A stretch of 64,000 bases of DNA from JAHEKO01 sp965212505 (GTDB lineage: Bacteria > Acidobacteriota > Thermoanaerobaculia > Multivoradales > JAHEKO01), in the NCBI GenBank assembly GCA_965212505.1, contig OZ243123.1:806001-870000 (forward strand), in the 5' to 3' direction. This document shows positions 24,179 to 32,095 of the stretch, one piece after another (position 1 is the first letter of the stretch; each line of letters begins with the position of its first letter). The notes under the pieces are model-generated. The model had not been told where the DNA came from, ran no database searches, and saw nothing but the letters and a program-made list of their open reading frames with translations. The translations under genes were made by a program, and so were the position numbers.

Positions 24179-26085
24179 GTCGATCTCCTCACGATCTGGC
24201 GCTGGTCGCCGACTCGCCGCGTAGCGCCAATCGAGTCGAGGTGCTCGAGAATTGGGATAGCCCATTTGCGGGAGAGCCCGAATCGTTCCTTGAAGTCGCC
24301 CACCGAGAAGCCCTCCAAGTCACTCTCGACGAGGGTGGAGCGTACCGTCTCGATCGCGGAGCGCGCGATGATCAGGTCGCCGGGAAGGCGTGAGAGCTGA
24401 CCTCGCTCGCTCAGGTAGCGGACGACGCCGGCGAGGATCTGAGGCTTGCTGTCGAACTCACGTTGGAGATCGCCCGGGGACGGCGGTGTCAGACCGGCCC
24501 GCTCGAACCGGGCGAGAAGATCGGTGGCGAGCTTCGACTCCTCACCGGTGAGACTGGCTGCGCGCCCCGGTTGATTCACCAGCCCGCCATCGACGACCAG
24601 GATCTGCTGCTTGCCGAGCCATTCGAAGTAGACGTCGGCGATCTCGGCCGCCCGACCTGGAAGGATGCGGCGCACGGCCTCGGCCTTGGGCATGCCTCGC
24701 GCCAGACGGTCTCGCTTGAAGAAGTCCTTGAGCGCGGCGCGTGCTCGTTCGACGATTCGGCGGTAGGCCGAGACGTGGAGCCAGCGCCGACCGTGACCGC
24801 TGCCCGACGGCACAGCCAGGAGCTGTTGGTCGATGACCAGCTGTTCGAGGCGGCGTTCGATCTTGGGCTCCTCGGCGCCGAGACGTCGGGCCAGGTCTCC
24901 GGCCGTCGCGCCGCCCTCACCCGCTTCGCGGACCCACTGTACGAGGGTGTCGTCGGCGCCTCCTGCGAGGGCGTCGACCGCTTGCTCGAGCTCGGAGCCC
25001 CGCTTCCGGGACCAACGGGGATCGAGCACGGTGCCGCCGCCGAGGGTGAGCTGGGGGGAGAGGCGCCGAACGATGAAGCGATCGCCACGGACTGCAGGCA
25101 CCGGTCCGGCAAGGCGAATCTCGACCGGTCCGGTGGCTCCCGGCTCGATCGGCTCGCCGTGAAGCGGTCGGATTCGACCCGGAAGCTCGGTCGAGAGCAG
25201 ATGGAAGCGGACCTCCGTCGACCCGCTGAGAGCGCGTGGTGCCTCGGGCAAGAGTCGGAATTCGGCTTCGAGGGTTCGGGTCGGTTCGAGAGAGCCGGTC
25301 GCGACGAGCTGGGTGCCGCGCTCGACGTCTCCAAGCTCAGCGCCCGAAAGGCGCAGCGCCGTCCGCTCGCCCCGATCCGCGACGTCGCGGTCTTCACCGT
25401 GAACCTGAACGCTCCGCACGCGCACCTTCTTGCCGCTCGGCAGGAGCTCGAGCGTGTCGCCGGTGGCGATCCGACCGTCGGAGAGTGTGCCGGTGACCAC
25501 CGTGCCGAGGCCCTGGAGGACAAAACCGCGGTCGATCGGCAAGCGCGCGGGCCGGCTCGGGCGCGGTTCGATCTTGTGAAGGTCGGCCAGCCGAGCCAGC
25601 TCCTTGCGCAGTTCGTCGAGTCCGTCGCCGGTGACGCTCGACACCGGCACGACCGGCGATTCGCCGAAGGGTGTGCCGGCGACCAGCTCTTCGATCTCGA
25701 GCTGGGCCAGCTCGACCAGATCGGGGGAGACCAGGTCCGACTTCGTGAGTGCGACGAGGCCGGCGGGGACGCCGAGCAGTGAACAGATCGACAGGTGCTC
25801 TTCGGTCTGTGGCTTGACCCCCTCGTCGGCCGCCACCACGAGCAGCATCACTCGTATGCCGCCGAGACCGGCGAGCGCGTTGTGGAGGAAGCGCTCGTGG
25901 CCCGGGACGTCGACAAAGCCGATCTGGAGGTCGTCTTCGATCAGCCGGGCGAAGCCGATGTCGATGGTGATCCCGCGGTCTTTCTCTTCGGCCCAGCGGT
26001 CGCAGTCGACACCGGTGAGCGCCTCGACGAGCGATGTCTTGCCGTGGTCGATGTGGCCGGCGGTGCCGACGATGACGCGCCGCAT
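24175..26085 (-). CDS. selB: Selenocysteine-specific elongation factor SelB
   Basis: The 636-residue protein has an EF-Tu-like GTPase domain (GTAGHIDHGKTSL, then DVPGHERF and TKSD), two beta-barrel domains and four C-terminal winged helices (about 375-636) that bind SECIS RNA hairpins. It delivers selenocysteinyl-tRNA to UGA codons. It overlaps the YqeY stop by one base. No selA, selD, tRNA-Sec or obvious selenoprotein gene is present in this window, so the rest of the pathway must lie elsewhere if it is active. Confidence 0.95.
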   Translation of the reverse strand: MRRVIVGTAGHIDHGKTSLVEALTGVDCDRWAEEKDRGITIDIGFARLIEDDLQIGFVDVPGHERFLHNALAGLGGIRVMLLVVAADEGVKPQTEEHLSICSLLGVPAGLVALTKSDLVSPDLVELAQLEIEELVAGTPFGESPVVPVSSVTGDGLDELRKELARLADLHKIEPRPSRPARLPIDRGFVLQGLGTVVTGTLSDGRIATGDTLELLPSGKKVRVRSVQVHGEDRDVADRGERTALRLSGAELGDVERGTQLVATGSLEPTRTLEAEFRLLPEAPRALSGSTEVRFHLLSTELPGRIRPLHGEPIEPGATGPVEIRLAGPVPAVRGDRFIVRRLSPQLTLGGGTVLDPRWSRKRGSELEQAVDALAGGADDTLVQWVREAGEGGATAGDLARRLGAEEPKIERRLEQLVIDQQLLAVPSGSGHGRRWLHVSAYRRIVERARAALKDFFKRDRLARGMPKAEAVRRILPGRAAEIADVYFEWLGKQQILVVDGGLVNQPGRAASLTGEESKLATDLLARFERAGLTPPSPGDLQREFDSKPQILAGVVRYLSERGQLSRLPGDLIIARSAIETVRSTLVESDLEGFSVGDFKERFGLSRKWAIPILEHLDSIGATRRVGDQRQIVRRST

Positions 26086-26537
26086 CAGGAGTCTGCGAGC
26101 AGCTCGCGAGCGAGGCGGTTGATGGTGCCGCCGTCGGTCTGCCCGGCGAAGCGGGCGAGCATCTCTTTCATGATCGGCCCGATGGCCGATGGACCGGAGA
26201 GGCCTTCGGCCGCGATGAACTCGGCCAACGCCGCGCGAATCTCCTCTTCACCGATCGAGGGCGGCAGATAGGCGTCGAGAATCTTTGCCTCGAGTTCCTC
26301 CTTCTCGGCCAGCTCGGTGCGCTCGCCCTCGCGGTACTGCTCGGCGGAGTCCTTCCGCTGCTTGATCTGCTTGCGGACCAGCTTGAGGAAGGCGGGCTCG
26401 TCGAGCTCGCCTCCGAGGGCAATCTCTTCGTTCTTGATGGCGCTCATCAACATTCGGAGGGTTGCGACTTTCACCTTCTCGCCCGCCTTCATAGCGGTCT
26501 TCATGTCGTCTTGGAGCTCGGTTCGGCGTGTCGGCAT
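26085..26537 (-). CDS. yqeY: GatB/YqeY-domain protein
   Basis: The 150-residue, fully helical YqeY protein has the typical start (LQDDMKTAMKAGEKVKVATL), the LRMLMSAIKNEEI segment, a Gln/Lys-rich middle and the ending GTINRLARELL. The domain resembles the tRNA-binding tail of amidotransferase subunit GatB, but its cellular role is unclear. Start 26537 (MPTRRTEL) fits the family better than 26555. It heads the yqeY-selB-CoA-binding operon. Confidence 0.9.
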   Translation of the reverse strand: MPTRRTELQDDMKTAMKAGEKVKVATLRMLMSAIKNEEIALGGELDEPAFLKLVRKQIKQRKDSAEQYREGERTELAEKEELEAKILDAYLPPSIGEEEIRAALAEFIAAEGLSGPSAIGPIMKEMLARFAGQTDGGTINRLARELLADS

Positions 26538-26763
26538 CGCCCCATCGTTGCCCAATTTCGGCAGGCGGGCAAGTCTGTTGAGGCTCTTACGAACTTGGGA
26601 TCGCGCATCGCCTTCCGCAACGTCGAGTGAGCCTCCCGACGGCGAGCTCCCAAACCGGAGGAGGGCGGCCTCGCCGCCTCCCGCTCCGCTGACGACCGTT
26701 TCACGCCGGCACCGACATGGAGCCGTCAGAAGCTGTCGCCTCGGACACTGGCCGGCTGTTGAA

Positions 26764-28950
26764 CTAACCCTGAGGCAACTCGATTCTGAACACCGTCCCC
26801 TGCGGATCGTTGTCTTCGACCCGAATCGAACCGTGGTGCTCGTTGATGATCCGGTAGACGATCGACAGCCCGAGCCCGGTGCCGCGACCCTTGGTGGAGA
26901 AGTGGGGGAGGAAGAGCTTCTCGCGAGAGGCCTGCGGGATGCCGGCGCCGGTGTCGGCGACGTCGATCCACAGCGAGCCGTTGTTTGGATGTACGGCGAC
27001 GCTCACCTTGCCTGGGGGTTCGGTCGCTTCGAGCGCGTTGTCGAGCAGGTTGATGAGCACGCTACGGATCTGTTCGCCGTCGAGAAGCGCGTCTCGTGCC
27101 TCGGGGGCGATATCGCTGTCGACCTCGACTCCGGGTTTGAGTCCGTCGTAGAGCTTGACGATGTCGGCGACCAGGAGTTCGAGATCGACCTGGGCCGGTT
27201 GAGGCGGTCGCATGCGCGCAAAACGCGAGAACTCGTCGACCATCGAACCCATCGAATCGACCTCGCGCACGATGGTCTGCATGCCCTCTTCGAGCGCCGG
27301 TCCCAGTTCGCGATCGCCCTGACGATGACGCACGAGCAACCGTTCGGCGGCGAGCTTGATCGGCGTCAGCGGGTTCTTGATCTCGTGGGCGACGCGCCGC
27401 GCCGCGTCGTTCCAGGCGGCGGTCTGTTGAGCTCGGATCAGCTCGGTCAGGTCTTCGAGGACCATGACGCGGCCGCTCACGTTGCCGTCGCGGTCGCGCA
27501 TCGTCCTCACCTTGGCCTCGAACGTCTTCCACTCGTCGGCGAGGAAGAGGCGCAGTCCGCGACTCAGGCGGCCGGTCGGTCCGGGGTCCTCCTCGAACAG
27601 CTCGGCGAGCTTGCTGCGCTCGGCGTCGTTCCAGAGCTCCCGGAACGGCTTCCCGACCGCGCGCTCGCCCTTCAGGCGCAGCATGGTCAACGCGACCTGG
27701 TTGCAGGTGATGATGTGCCCCTCTTCGTCGATCGAGATGACGCCGGCGGCGACGTTCTGCAGCACGGCCGCGATCACCGCCCGCTCTTCGGCGAGGTTCC
27801 GATTGGCGGAGACGAGCTCCTCCTTGTTGCGGCGCAGCTCGGTGGTCATCCGGTTGAACGAGTTGACCAGCACACCTAACTCGTCGTCGGCCGGCACGTC
27901 CACGTGATAGTCGAGGTCGCCTTCGGAGAGTCTCCGGGTACCTTCGGCGACCGCCTCGATCGGCACCGTCACTCGGCGGGCGAGGTAGAGGCCAACCCAC
28001 GCGGTCATCAGGAGGATCACCAGCGTCACCATCAGGAAGGTGAGGCGATAGGTGGTCTTGATGTCGCTCTTACGTACCTCGAGTTGGCGGTAGCCCTGGT
28101 AGGCCTGAATCAGCTTCTCGCTTTGAGTCGCGAGACGCGCTTCGAGGACGGAGCCGGTAATGACGATGGTGCGCGGCCCGTCTCTGGACGGTGGAGTGGA
28201 GACTGCCGAGAGCAATACCCTGCCCTGCCCTTCGGCCATGGGCAGAATCTTCTCGGCGCCCCCCGCGTCGAGGGCGTCGGCGAGAAAGCGCCGGCCGTGA
28301 TCGGGAACCTCGTCGATGCCCGATTGGGGGCGCACGATCGCATGGACGAAGTCGGTGTCGCTGTAGACCGCCAGAACGTCGAGTTCGAGCTCGTTGAGCA
28401 GCGCCTGGAGTTCGCGCGCGACGCGTGGGCGCGCGCTGGCCCTCTCGAGATTGAGCTCGTCGATCTCGGCCAGAATGCGGCGTGCGTCGCGCAGGTTCCT
28501 CTCGTTCGCCTGACCGTACAATGCCTGCGCGACGTCGTACCCCTGCTCCATGACCTGCTTGATCGCCGGTTCGTTGAACCAGCGATCGATCCACCCTTGG
28601 AGGAGCTGGCTACCGTAGACGAAGAGCAGCAGCACGGGCACCAGAGCGAGCCCGATGTAGGTCGCAACCAGCTTTGTCCGCAGCTTCGAGAGGAAGACGC
28701 CCTGGTGGCGCTCGACCACCAGCTTGAAGAGGTTGCGCAGCAGAACGAAGAGGATCGTGACGATGAGGACGACGTTGATGTACCAGAGGACAAAGAGCAG
28801 GACGCGATCGGTGACCTCGTCCGTGGGTAGGTCGCGGCTGCGCTGAATGAAGTAGAAGATCGCCGACAGCGTCAGCAGCAGCAGGCCGAGCCCGCCGATG
28901 ATCCAACGGCTGTCCTTGCGCCTGCGGAACAGCTCTTCGCGGATGTCCAT
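26764..28950 (-). CDS. ntrY: NtrY-type sensor histidine kinase
   Basis: The 728-residue protein has three N-terminal membrane helices (about 16-36, 48-72, 97-117), a sensor region (about 120-285), a fourth helix (about 287-308), HAMP, a PAS domain (about 375-480) and HisKA/HATPase domains. The phospho-acceptor is in VAHEIKNPLTPIK; N, G1 (DVADTGAGI) and G2 (GTGLGLSIVY) boxes are intact. NtrY proteins sense nitrogen or redox status. The usual NtrX partner is not adjacent: downstream is a 226-base gap with no gene (26538-26763), then yqeY. DUF4390 lies three bases upstream, a pairing common in Acidobacteriota. Confidence 0.92.
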   Translation of the reverse strand: MDIREELFRRRKDSRWIIGGLGLLLLTLSAIFYFIQRSRDLPTDEVTDRVLLFVLWYINVVLIVTILFVLLRNLFKLVVERHQGVFLSKLRTKLVATYIGLALVPVLLLFVYGSQLLQGWIDRWFNEPAIKQVMEQGYDVAQALYGQANERNLRDARRILAEIDELNLERASARPRVARELQALLNELELDVLAVYSDTDFVHAIVRPQSGIDEVPDHGRRFLADALDAGGAEKILPMAEGQGRVLLSAVSTPPSRDGPRTIVITGSVLEARLATQSEKLIQAYQGYRQLEVRKSDIKTTYRLTFLMVTLVILLMTAWVGLYLARRVTVPIEAVAEGTRRLSEGDLDYHVDVPADDELGVLVNSFNRMTTELRRNKEELVSANRNLAEERAVIAAVLQNVAAGVISIDEEGHIITCNQVALTMLRLKGERAVGKPFRELWNDAERSKLAELFEEDPGPTGRLSRGLRLFLADEWKTFEAKVRTMRDRDGNVSGRVMVLEDLTELIRAQQTAAWNDAARRVAHEIKNPLTPIKLAAERLLVRHRQGDRELGPALEEGMQTIVREVDSMGSMVDEFSRFARMRPPQPAQVDLELLVADIVKLYDGLKPGVEVDSDIAPEARDALLDGEQIRSVLINLLDNALEATEPPGKVSVAVHPNNGSLWIDVADTGAGIPQASREKLFLPHFSTKGRGTGLGLSIVYRIINEHHGSIRVEDNDPQGTVFRIELPQG

Positions 28951-28953
28951 GCG

Positions 28954-29514
28954 CTACTCGGTGTCGGGGACCGACTCGGGGATTTGGAATCGACCCGACT
29001 CGATCCACTCGGTGTGGACCGTTGTCGGAATCAGCAGCAGAATGTTGCGGGAGCCGAGCTCGGCGCGCATGCGGAGATGAAGCGGACGGCGCGCGTTCAC
29101 GTCCTCGAGCGAGAACGGGATCAGCTGCTCGAAGTGAGTCAAGGCGCTCTCGAGCTCCGCCCGCTCTTTGAGCATGCGACTGACGGTCAGCTTGCCGTTC
29201 TGCTTGTAGTTGACCTGATATTCGCGGGTCACCGCGTCGTAGCGAGCGACGACCTCGAGGTCGCCCGAGACGACCGTGTTGTCGAACCAGACCTTGCTCG
29301 GGCGGACGAGCTTGAACTGGTAGCGAAACCCTCCTGGAAGGCCGGCCTCGATGCGCTCGATCAGCTCTTCGTCGATGGCGTCGCGGAGACGGAAACTGAC
29401 TTCCAACCGTCCCTCGTCGAGACCGACCGCGAGCTCCGTGAGGTAGGCCTTCTGAGAGCTCCCTCCGAAGATGGAGAAGAGCCCGGCGAGAATGAGTGTC
29501 CCACCCAGGCTCAT
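28954..29514 (-). CDS. DUF4390 exported protein
   Basis: The 186-residue protein has an N-terminal signal or anchor (MSLGGTLILAGLFSIFGG) and the DUF4390 beta-sandwich: LTELAVGLDEGRLEVSFRLRDA, then VWFDNTVVSGDLEV and a C-terminal LLLIPTTVHTEW. The start at 29514 is supported by this signal and by TACAGT eight bases upstream. It is coupled to ntrY and may be a periplasmic accessory of that kinase. Its biochemical activity is unknown. Confidence 0.82.
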   Translation of the reverse strand: MSLGGTLILAGLFSIFGGSSQKAYLTELAVGLDEGRLEVSFRLRDAIDEELIERIEAGLPGGFRYQFKLVRPSKVWFDNTVVSGDLEVVARYDAVTREYQVNYKQNGKLTVSRMLKERAELESALTHFEQLIPFSLEDVNARRPLHLRMRAELGSRNILLLIPTTVHTEWIESGRFQIPESVPDTE

Positions 29515-29522
29515 CGAGCCCG

Positions 29523-29528
29523 ACTGTA
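29523..29528 (-). promoter_or_regulatory. -10 element of the DUF4390-ntrY operon
   Basis: TACAGT lies eight bases before the ATG at 29514 on the minus strand, predicting a leaderless transcript. Confidence 0.45.
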
Positions 29529-29617
29529 GCACCCCAACGGATAGGCCTCCGGTGTTCTCGACGCTTTTGCCCTCGATGTCGGTGGCCCGAAGTCGGTATC
29601 CTGTGCCGGGCACGACG

Positions 29618-30082
29618 ATGAAGAAGTCTCCGACATTCCAGCGGCTCGCCACCAATCGGCGCGCGCGACACGACTACGAGATCCTCGACAAGTTCGAGGC
29701 CGGCCTCGCCCTCGTGGGCACCGAGGTCAAGTCGATCCGTGCCGGCAAGGTGCAGCTCAAGGACAGCTACGTCGAGATTCGCAACAACGAGGCGTGGCTG
29801 GTCGGCGCTCACGTCAGCCCCTACACGCACGGCAATCGCCAGAATCACGACCCGGAGCGGCCACGCAAACTCCTCCTACACCGGCGTGAAATCGACAAGA
29901 TCTTCGGCCGCACCACGATGCAGGGCCTCACCTGCATTCCGCTCTCGGTCTACCTCAAGAAGAACAAGATCAAAATCGAGGTCGCGCTGGCGCGCGGCAA
30001 GAAGCTCTACGACAAGCGCGCCGACAAGAAGAAGCAACAGGTCGAGCGCGAGATGCAGGAAGAGATGGGGCGGCGCGGGTAG
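29618..30082 (+). CDS. smpB: SsrA-binding protein SmpB
   Basis: The 154-residue protein has the SmpB beta-barrel signatures (NRRARHDYEIL, GTEVKSIRAGKVQLKDSY, HGNRQNHDPERPRKLLLHR) and a lysine-rich C-terminal tail (KKLYDKRADKKK) that enters the decoding site. It escorts tmRNA to stalled ribosomes. The ATG at 29618 gives the normal length; the frame stays open further upstream because it is antisense to the DUF4390 gene. TATCCT lies 15 bases before the ATG. Confidence 0.96.
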   Translation: MKKSPTFQRLATNRRARHDYEILDKFEAGLALVGTEVKSIRAGKVQLKDSYVEIRNNEAWLVGAHVSPYTHGNRQNHDPERPRKLLLHRREIDKIFGRTTMQGLTCIPLSVYLKKNKIKIEVALARGKKLYDKRADKKKQQVEREMQEEMGRRG

Positions 30083-30098
30083 GTGGCGAGCGCCGAGG

Positions 30099-31448
30099 TC
30101 AGGCCGGTGGGTCGAGTTCGCGGCAGACTTCGAAGAACATGATCATGTCGCCCTCGTCGTTCATGTTGAGACCCTTGCGCGTCAGGCGGTAGTTCACAGC
30201 GTCGAGGTTGAACCCGTGCACCGTACCCAGGCCCACGAGGAGCGGCCAGTAGCGGTCGGCGGCCACCGAGTCGATGGCGGCGCGCACGTCTTCTCGTGAG
30301 CGGTTCTTCCCGATTCTGACCGCGTCGTCGTCGGCGAAGAACAGGTCGACTACGGCGGGGGCCCAGTCGTTGGGGCGCGGGCTCGACCCGGGCACCGTCG
30401 CAAGGTAGGCAAACAGGGCTTTGGACGGCTCGTCGTCCAAGAAGACCTCGACGAGCTCCTGTTCGTAGATGCTGAACGCAGCGACCGAGTCACACTCCGG
30501 AGTCTCACCGTCGGCGAGCTCGGCCAGCGAGTCCGCCCGTCGCCTGAGCTCCCTCTCCCATTGGAGGATGGTCTCCGAGTAGTCGCCGAACTGACCGGAC
30601 CTTCGTAGCTGCTCGAGGAGGGCGGCTTCGGATCTTGCCTGCGCGGCTTGTCTTTCGACGACGCGCGCCTGCTCGCGCCGAAACGCGCCTTCCGCCTGGC
30701 GCCGCAGTTCAGTGGCCTGCGCCTCGGCGGCGCGCGCCGCCTGGGTGAGCTCGGCAAACTTGTCTCGCGCCTCGAGTGCACGGCTTTTCTCCTTGTCGGA
30801 GGCCCGTTTCCCTGTGTATGCCCAGAGGGCGACGAGGAGCGTCGTGACGACAACGGCCGACAGCGCCAGGAGCATTCGCAGCGCACGCCTCAGACGCTGC
30901 GCGCGTTGACGTTCGTGCCGGAGCTCTTGCTCGTAGATCGTTTCCGCGCTCGGTACGACGGCGCCGAGAAACCTCGCGCGCACCCGCTCGTCCAGTCTGT
31001 GGTGCTCCTCCCGCCCCAACCCGTCCCAGTCTTGGGCGAGCAATTTGATGCGCTGCGCGTTCGGCCAGCGCTCAGCGATCGCCTCCGGAACGTAGCGATC
31101 CTCCGCACCGAGGGGATCGACGAGGATCGGAGCGGATTCTCGATTCTCCAGCCACCAGTCGATCTCACGGTGCACCCAGTCGCTCTCGCCCTCGTTGAGC
31201 TTGGCGCCGGGCGTGCAGATGACGATGATCGCTCGCGCGCGCTTCAAGTGCGGCTCGTGGAAGCGCGTCCAGTCCTCGACGCCCGGAGCGGCCTGATCGA
31301 AGTAGGCGTCGATCAGGGGCAGTCGCTCGCGGGCGTCAGACTCGGCGGGTAGCGGCACGCTGCTGCCGTGAAGCAGCTCGTAGACGCGGCGCGCGGCCTC
31401 CATCCCGTCCGTCTGCCGGTAGCAGATGAATACCGGCCAACCTGTCAT
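30099..31448 (-). CDS. Membrane TIR-domain protein with coiled coil and unknown C-terminal domain
   Basis: The 449-residue protein has an N-terminal TIR domain (about 4-165: PVFICYRQTDG, ARAIIVICTPG, W91-V-H-R-E95-I-D-W-W). E95 sits where TIR NADases carry their catalytic glutamate. One membrane helix (191-212) is followed by a long Ala/Arg/Glu coiled coil (about 215-320) and an unrecognised C-terminal domain of about 120 residues. Bacterial TIR proteins often degrade NAD or make signal nucleotides in phage defence; others serve as signalling adaptors. Start 31448 lies nine bases after TACGAT. There is no neighbouring known defence gene. Confidence 0.8.
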   Translation of the reverse strand: MTGWPVFICYRQTDGMEAARRVYELLHGSSVPLPAESDARERLPLIDAYFDQAAPGVEDWTRFHEPHLKRARAIIVICTPGAKLNEGESDWVHREIDWWLENRESAPILVDPLGAEDRYVPEAIAERWPNAQRIKLLAQDWDGLGREEHHRLDERVRARFLGAVVPSAETIYEQELRHERQRAQRLRRALRMLLALSAVVVTTLLVALWAYTGKRASDKEKSRALEARDKFAELTQAARAAEAQATELRRQAEGAFRREQARVVERQAAQARSEAALLEQLRRSGQFGDYSETILQWERELRRRADSLAELADGETPECDSVAAFSIYEQELVEVFLDDEPSKALFAYLATVPGSSPRPNDWAPAVVDLFFADDDAVRIGKNRSREDVRAAIDSVAADRYWPLLVGLGTVHGFNLDAVNYRLTRKGLNMNDEGDMIMFFEVCRELDPPA

Positions 31449-31457
31449 GGAGAGGCC

Positions 31458-31463
31458 ATCGTA
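31458..31463 (-). promoter_or_regulatory. -10 element of the TIR gene
   Basis: TACGAT on the minus strand lies nine bases before the ATG, which favours this start over the in-frame start ten codons upstream. Confidence 0.4.
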
Positions 31464-31514
31464 GCAGTCGCAGCGCAAGCTCGACTCGGGCGCTCTGCCC
31501 CCGTGGAGCTCGAT

Positions 31515-32003
31515 CTAGTTCGAGCCGGACTCGATCGCTTCGCGGCGCTTCTTGCGCCCACCCGTGTCCCGAATCCGCTCGAGCGCGGTCTGGCCGCCGT
31601 ACTTCTCGACGATGCGCTCGTCGTACTTGTCCGACACCTCAGCTACCGCGGCGATCGTGCCGAGGAGGTTCTTGCGGTCGAGGGCGCGGCCGAGCAAGGT
31701 GTGGGAGAAGAAGACGTCGCGACCGACGATCGAGAAGGCGCCCATCGGCAGCTGCTGGTTCAGACCGAGGAGACCGAAGGCGAGTTCGGGTTCGGGCTCG
31801 ATGCCCTGGACACAGTAGGCGGTGATCTCGACCAGTGTGTCTTCCGGGCCGTACGGCTCGACGGAGACCTCGAGGATGGTGCTGCCGTAGACCACGTAGT
31901 AGTGGCCGTTGGACTCGTCGTGGTGCGGAGCGTCGAAGAGTTCGTTCAGGAACTCCCCGACCTGGTCGTGGACTTGCTTGTGGAGGTCGTTTTCGAAGTG
32001 CAT
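31515..32003 (-). CDS. YbjN-domain protein
   Basis: The 162-residue acidic protein matches the YbjN / type III chaperone-like fold: a DVFFSHTLLGRALDRKNLLGTIAAVAEVSD helix pair after ITAYCVQGIEPEPELAFGLL. An AGGAGACG ribosome-binding site precedes the ATG and TACAGT lies about 21 bases upstream. Members act as sensors or chaperones in several bacteria, but no specific role can be given here. It diverges from uvrA. Confidence 0.7.
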   Translation of the reverse strand: MHFENDLHKQVHDQVGEFLNELFDAPHHDESNGHYYVVYGSTILEVSVEPYGPEDTLVEITAYCVQGIEPEPELAFGLLGLNQQLPMGAFSIVGRDVFFSHTLLGRALDRKNLLGTIAAVAEVSDKYDERIVEKYGGQTALERIRDTGGRKKRREAIESGSN

Positions 32004-32080
32004 CGGTCGTCTCCTGGAGCCGGTACTGTAGCAGCGAAGTAGCGTGCCGGGGGCCTATCCAGCGGCGGGCCGGGTAGGGC

Positions 32081-32086
32081 TACAAT
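32081..32086 (+). promoter_or_regulatory. -10 element of uvrA
   Basis: TACAAT lies nine bases before the uvrA ATG, the same arrangement as at polA and mtaB. No LexA-type box is obvious by eye. Confidence 0.5.
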
Positions 32087-32095
32087 CGCCCGTCT

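Noticed and set aside
24463..25782. 439-codon plus-strand open frame
   Set aside because: It is antisense to selB with no recognisable motif. The same applies to 26317-27879 opposite ntrY and 1390-2235 opposite the TonB receptor.
24175..26537. Possible tRNA-Sec or selenoprotein near selB
   Set aside because: No cloverleaf or gene continuing through an in-frame TGA could be seen in the flanking sequence.
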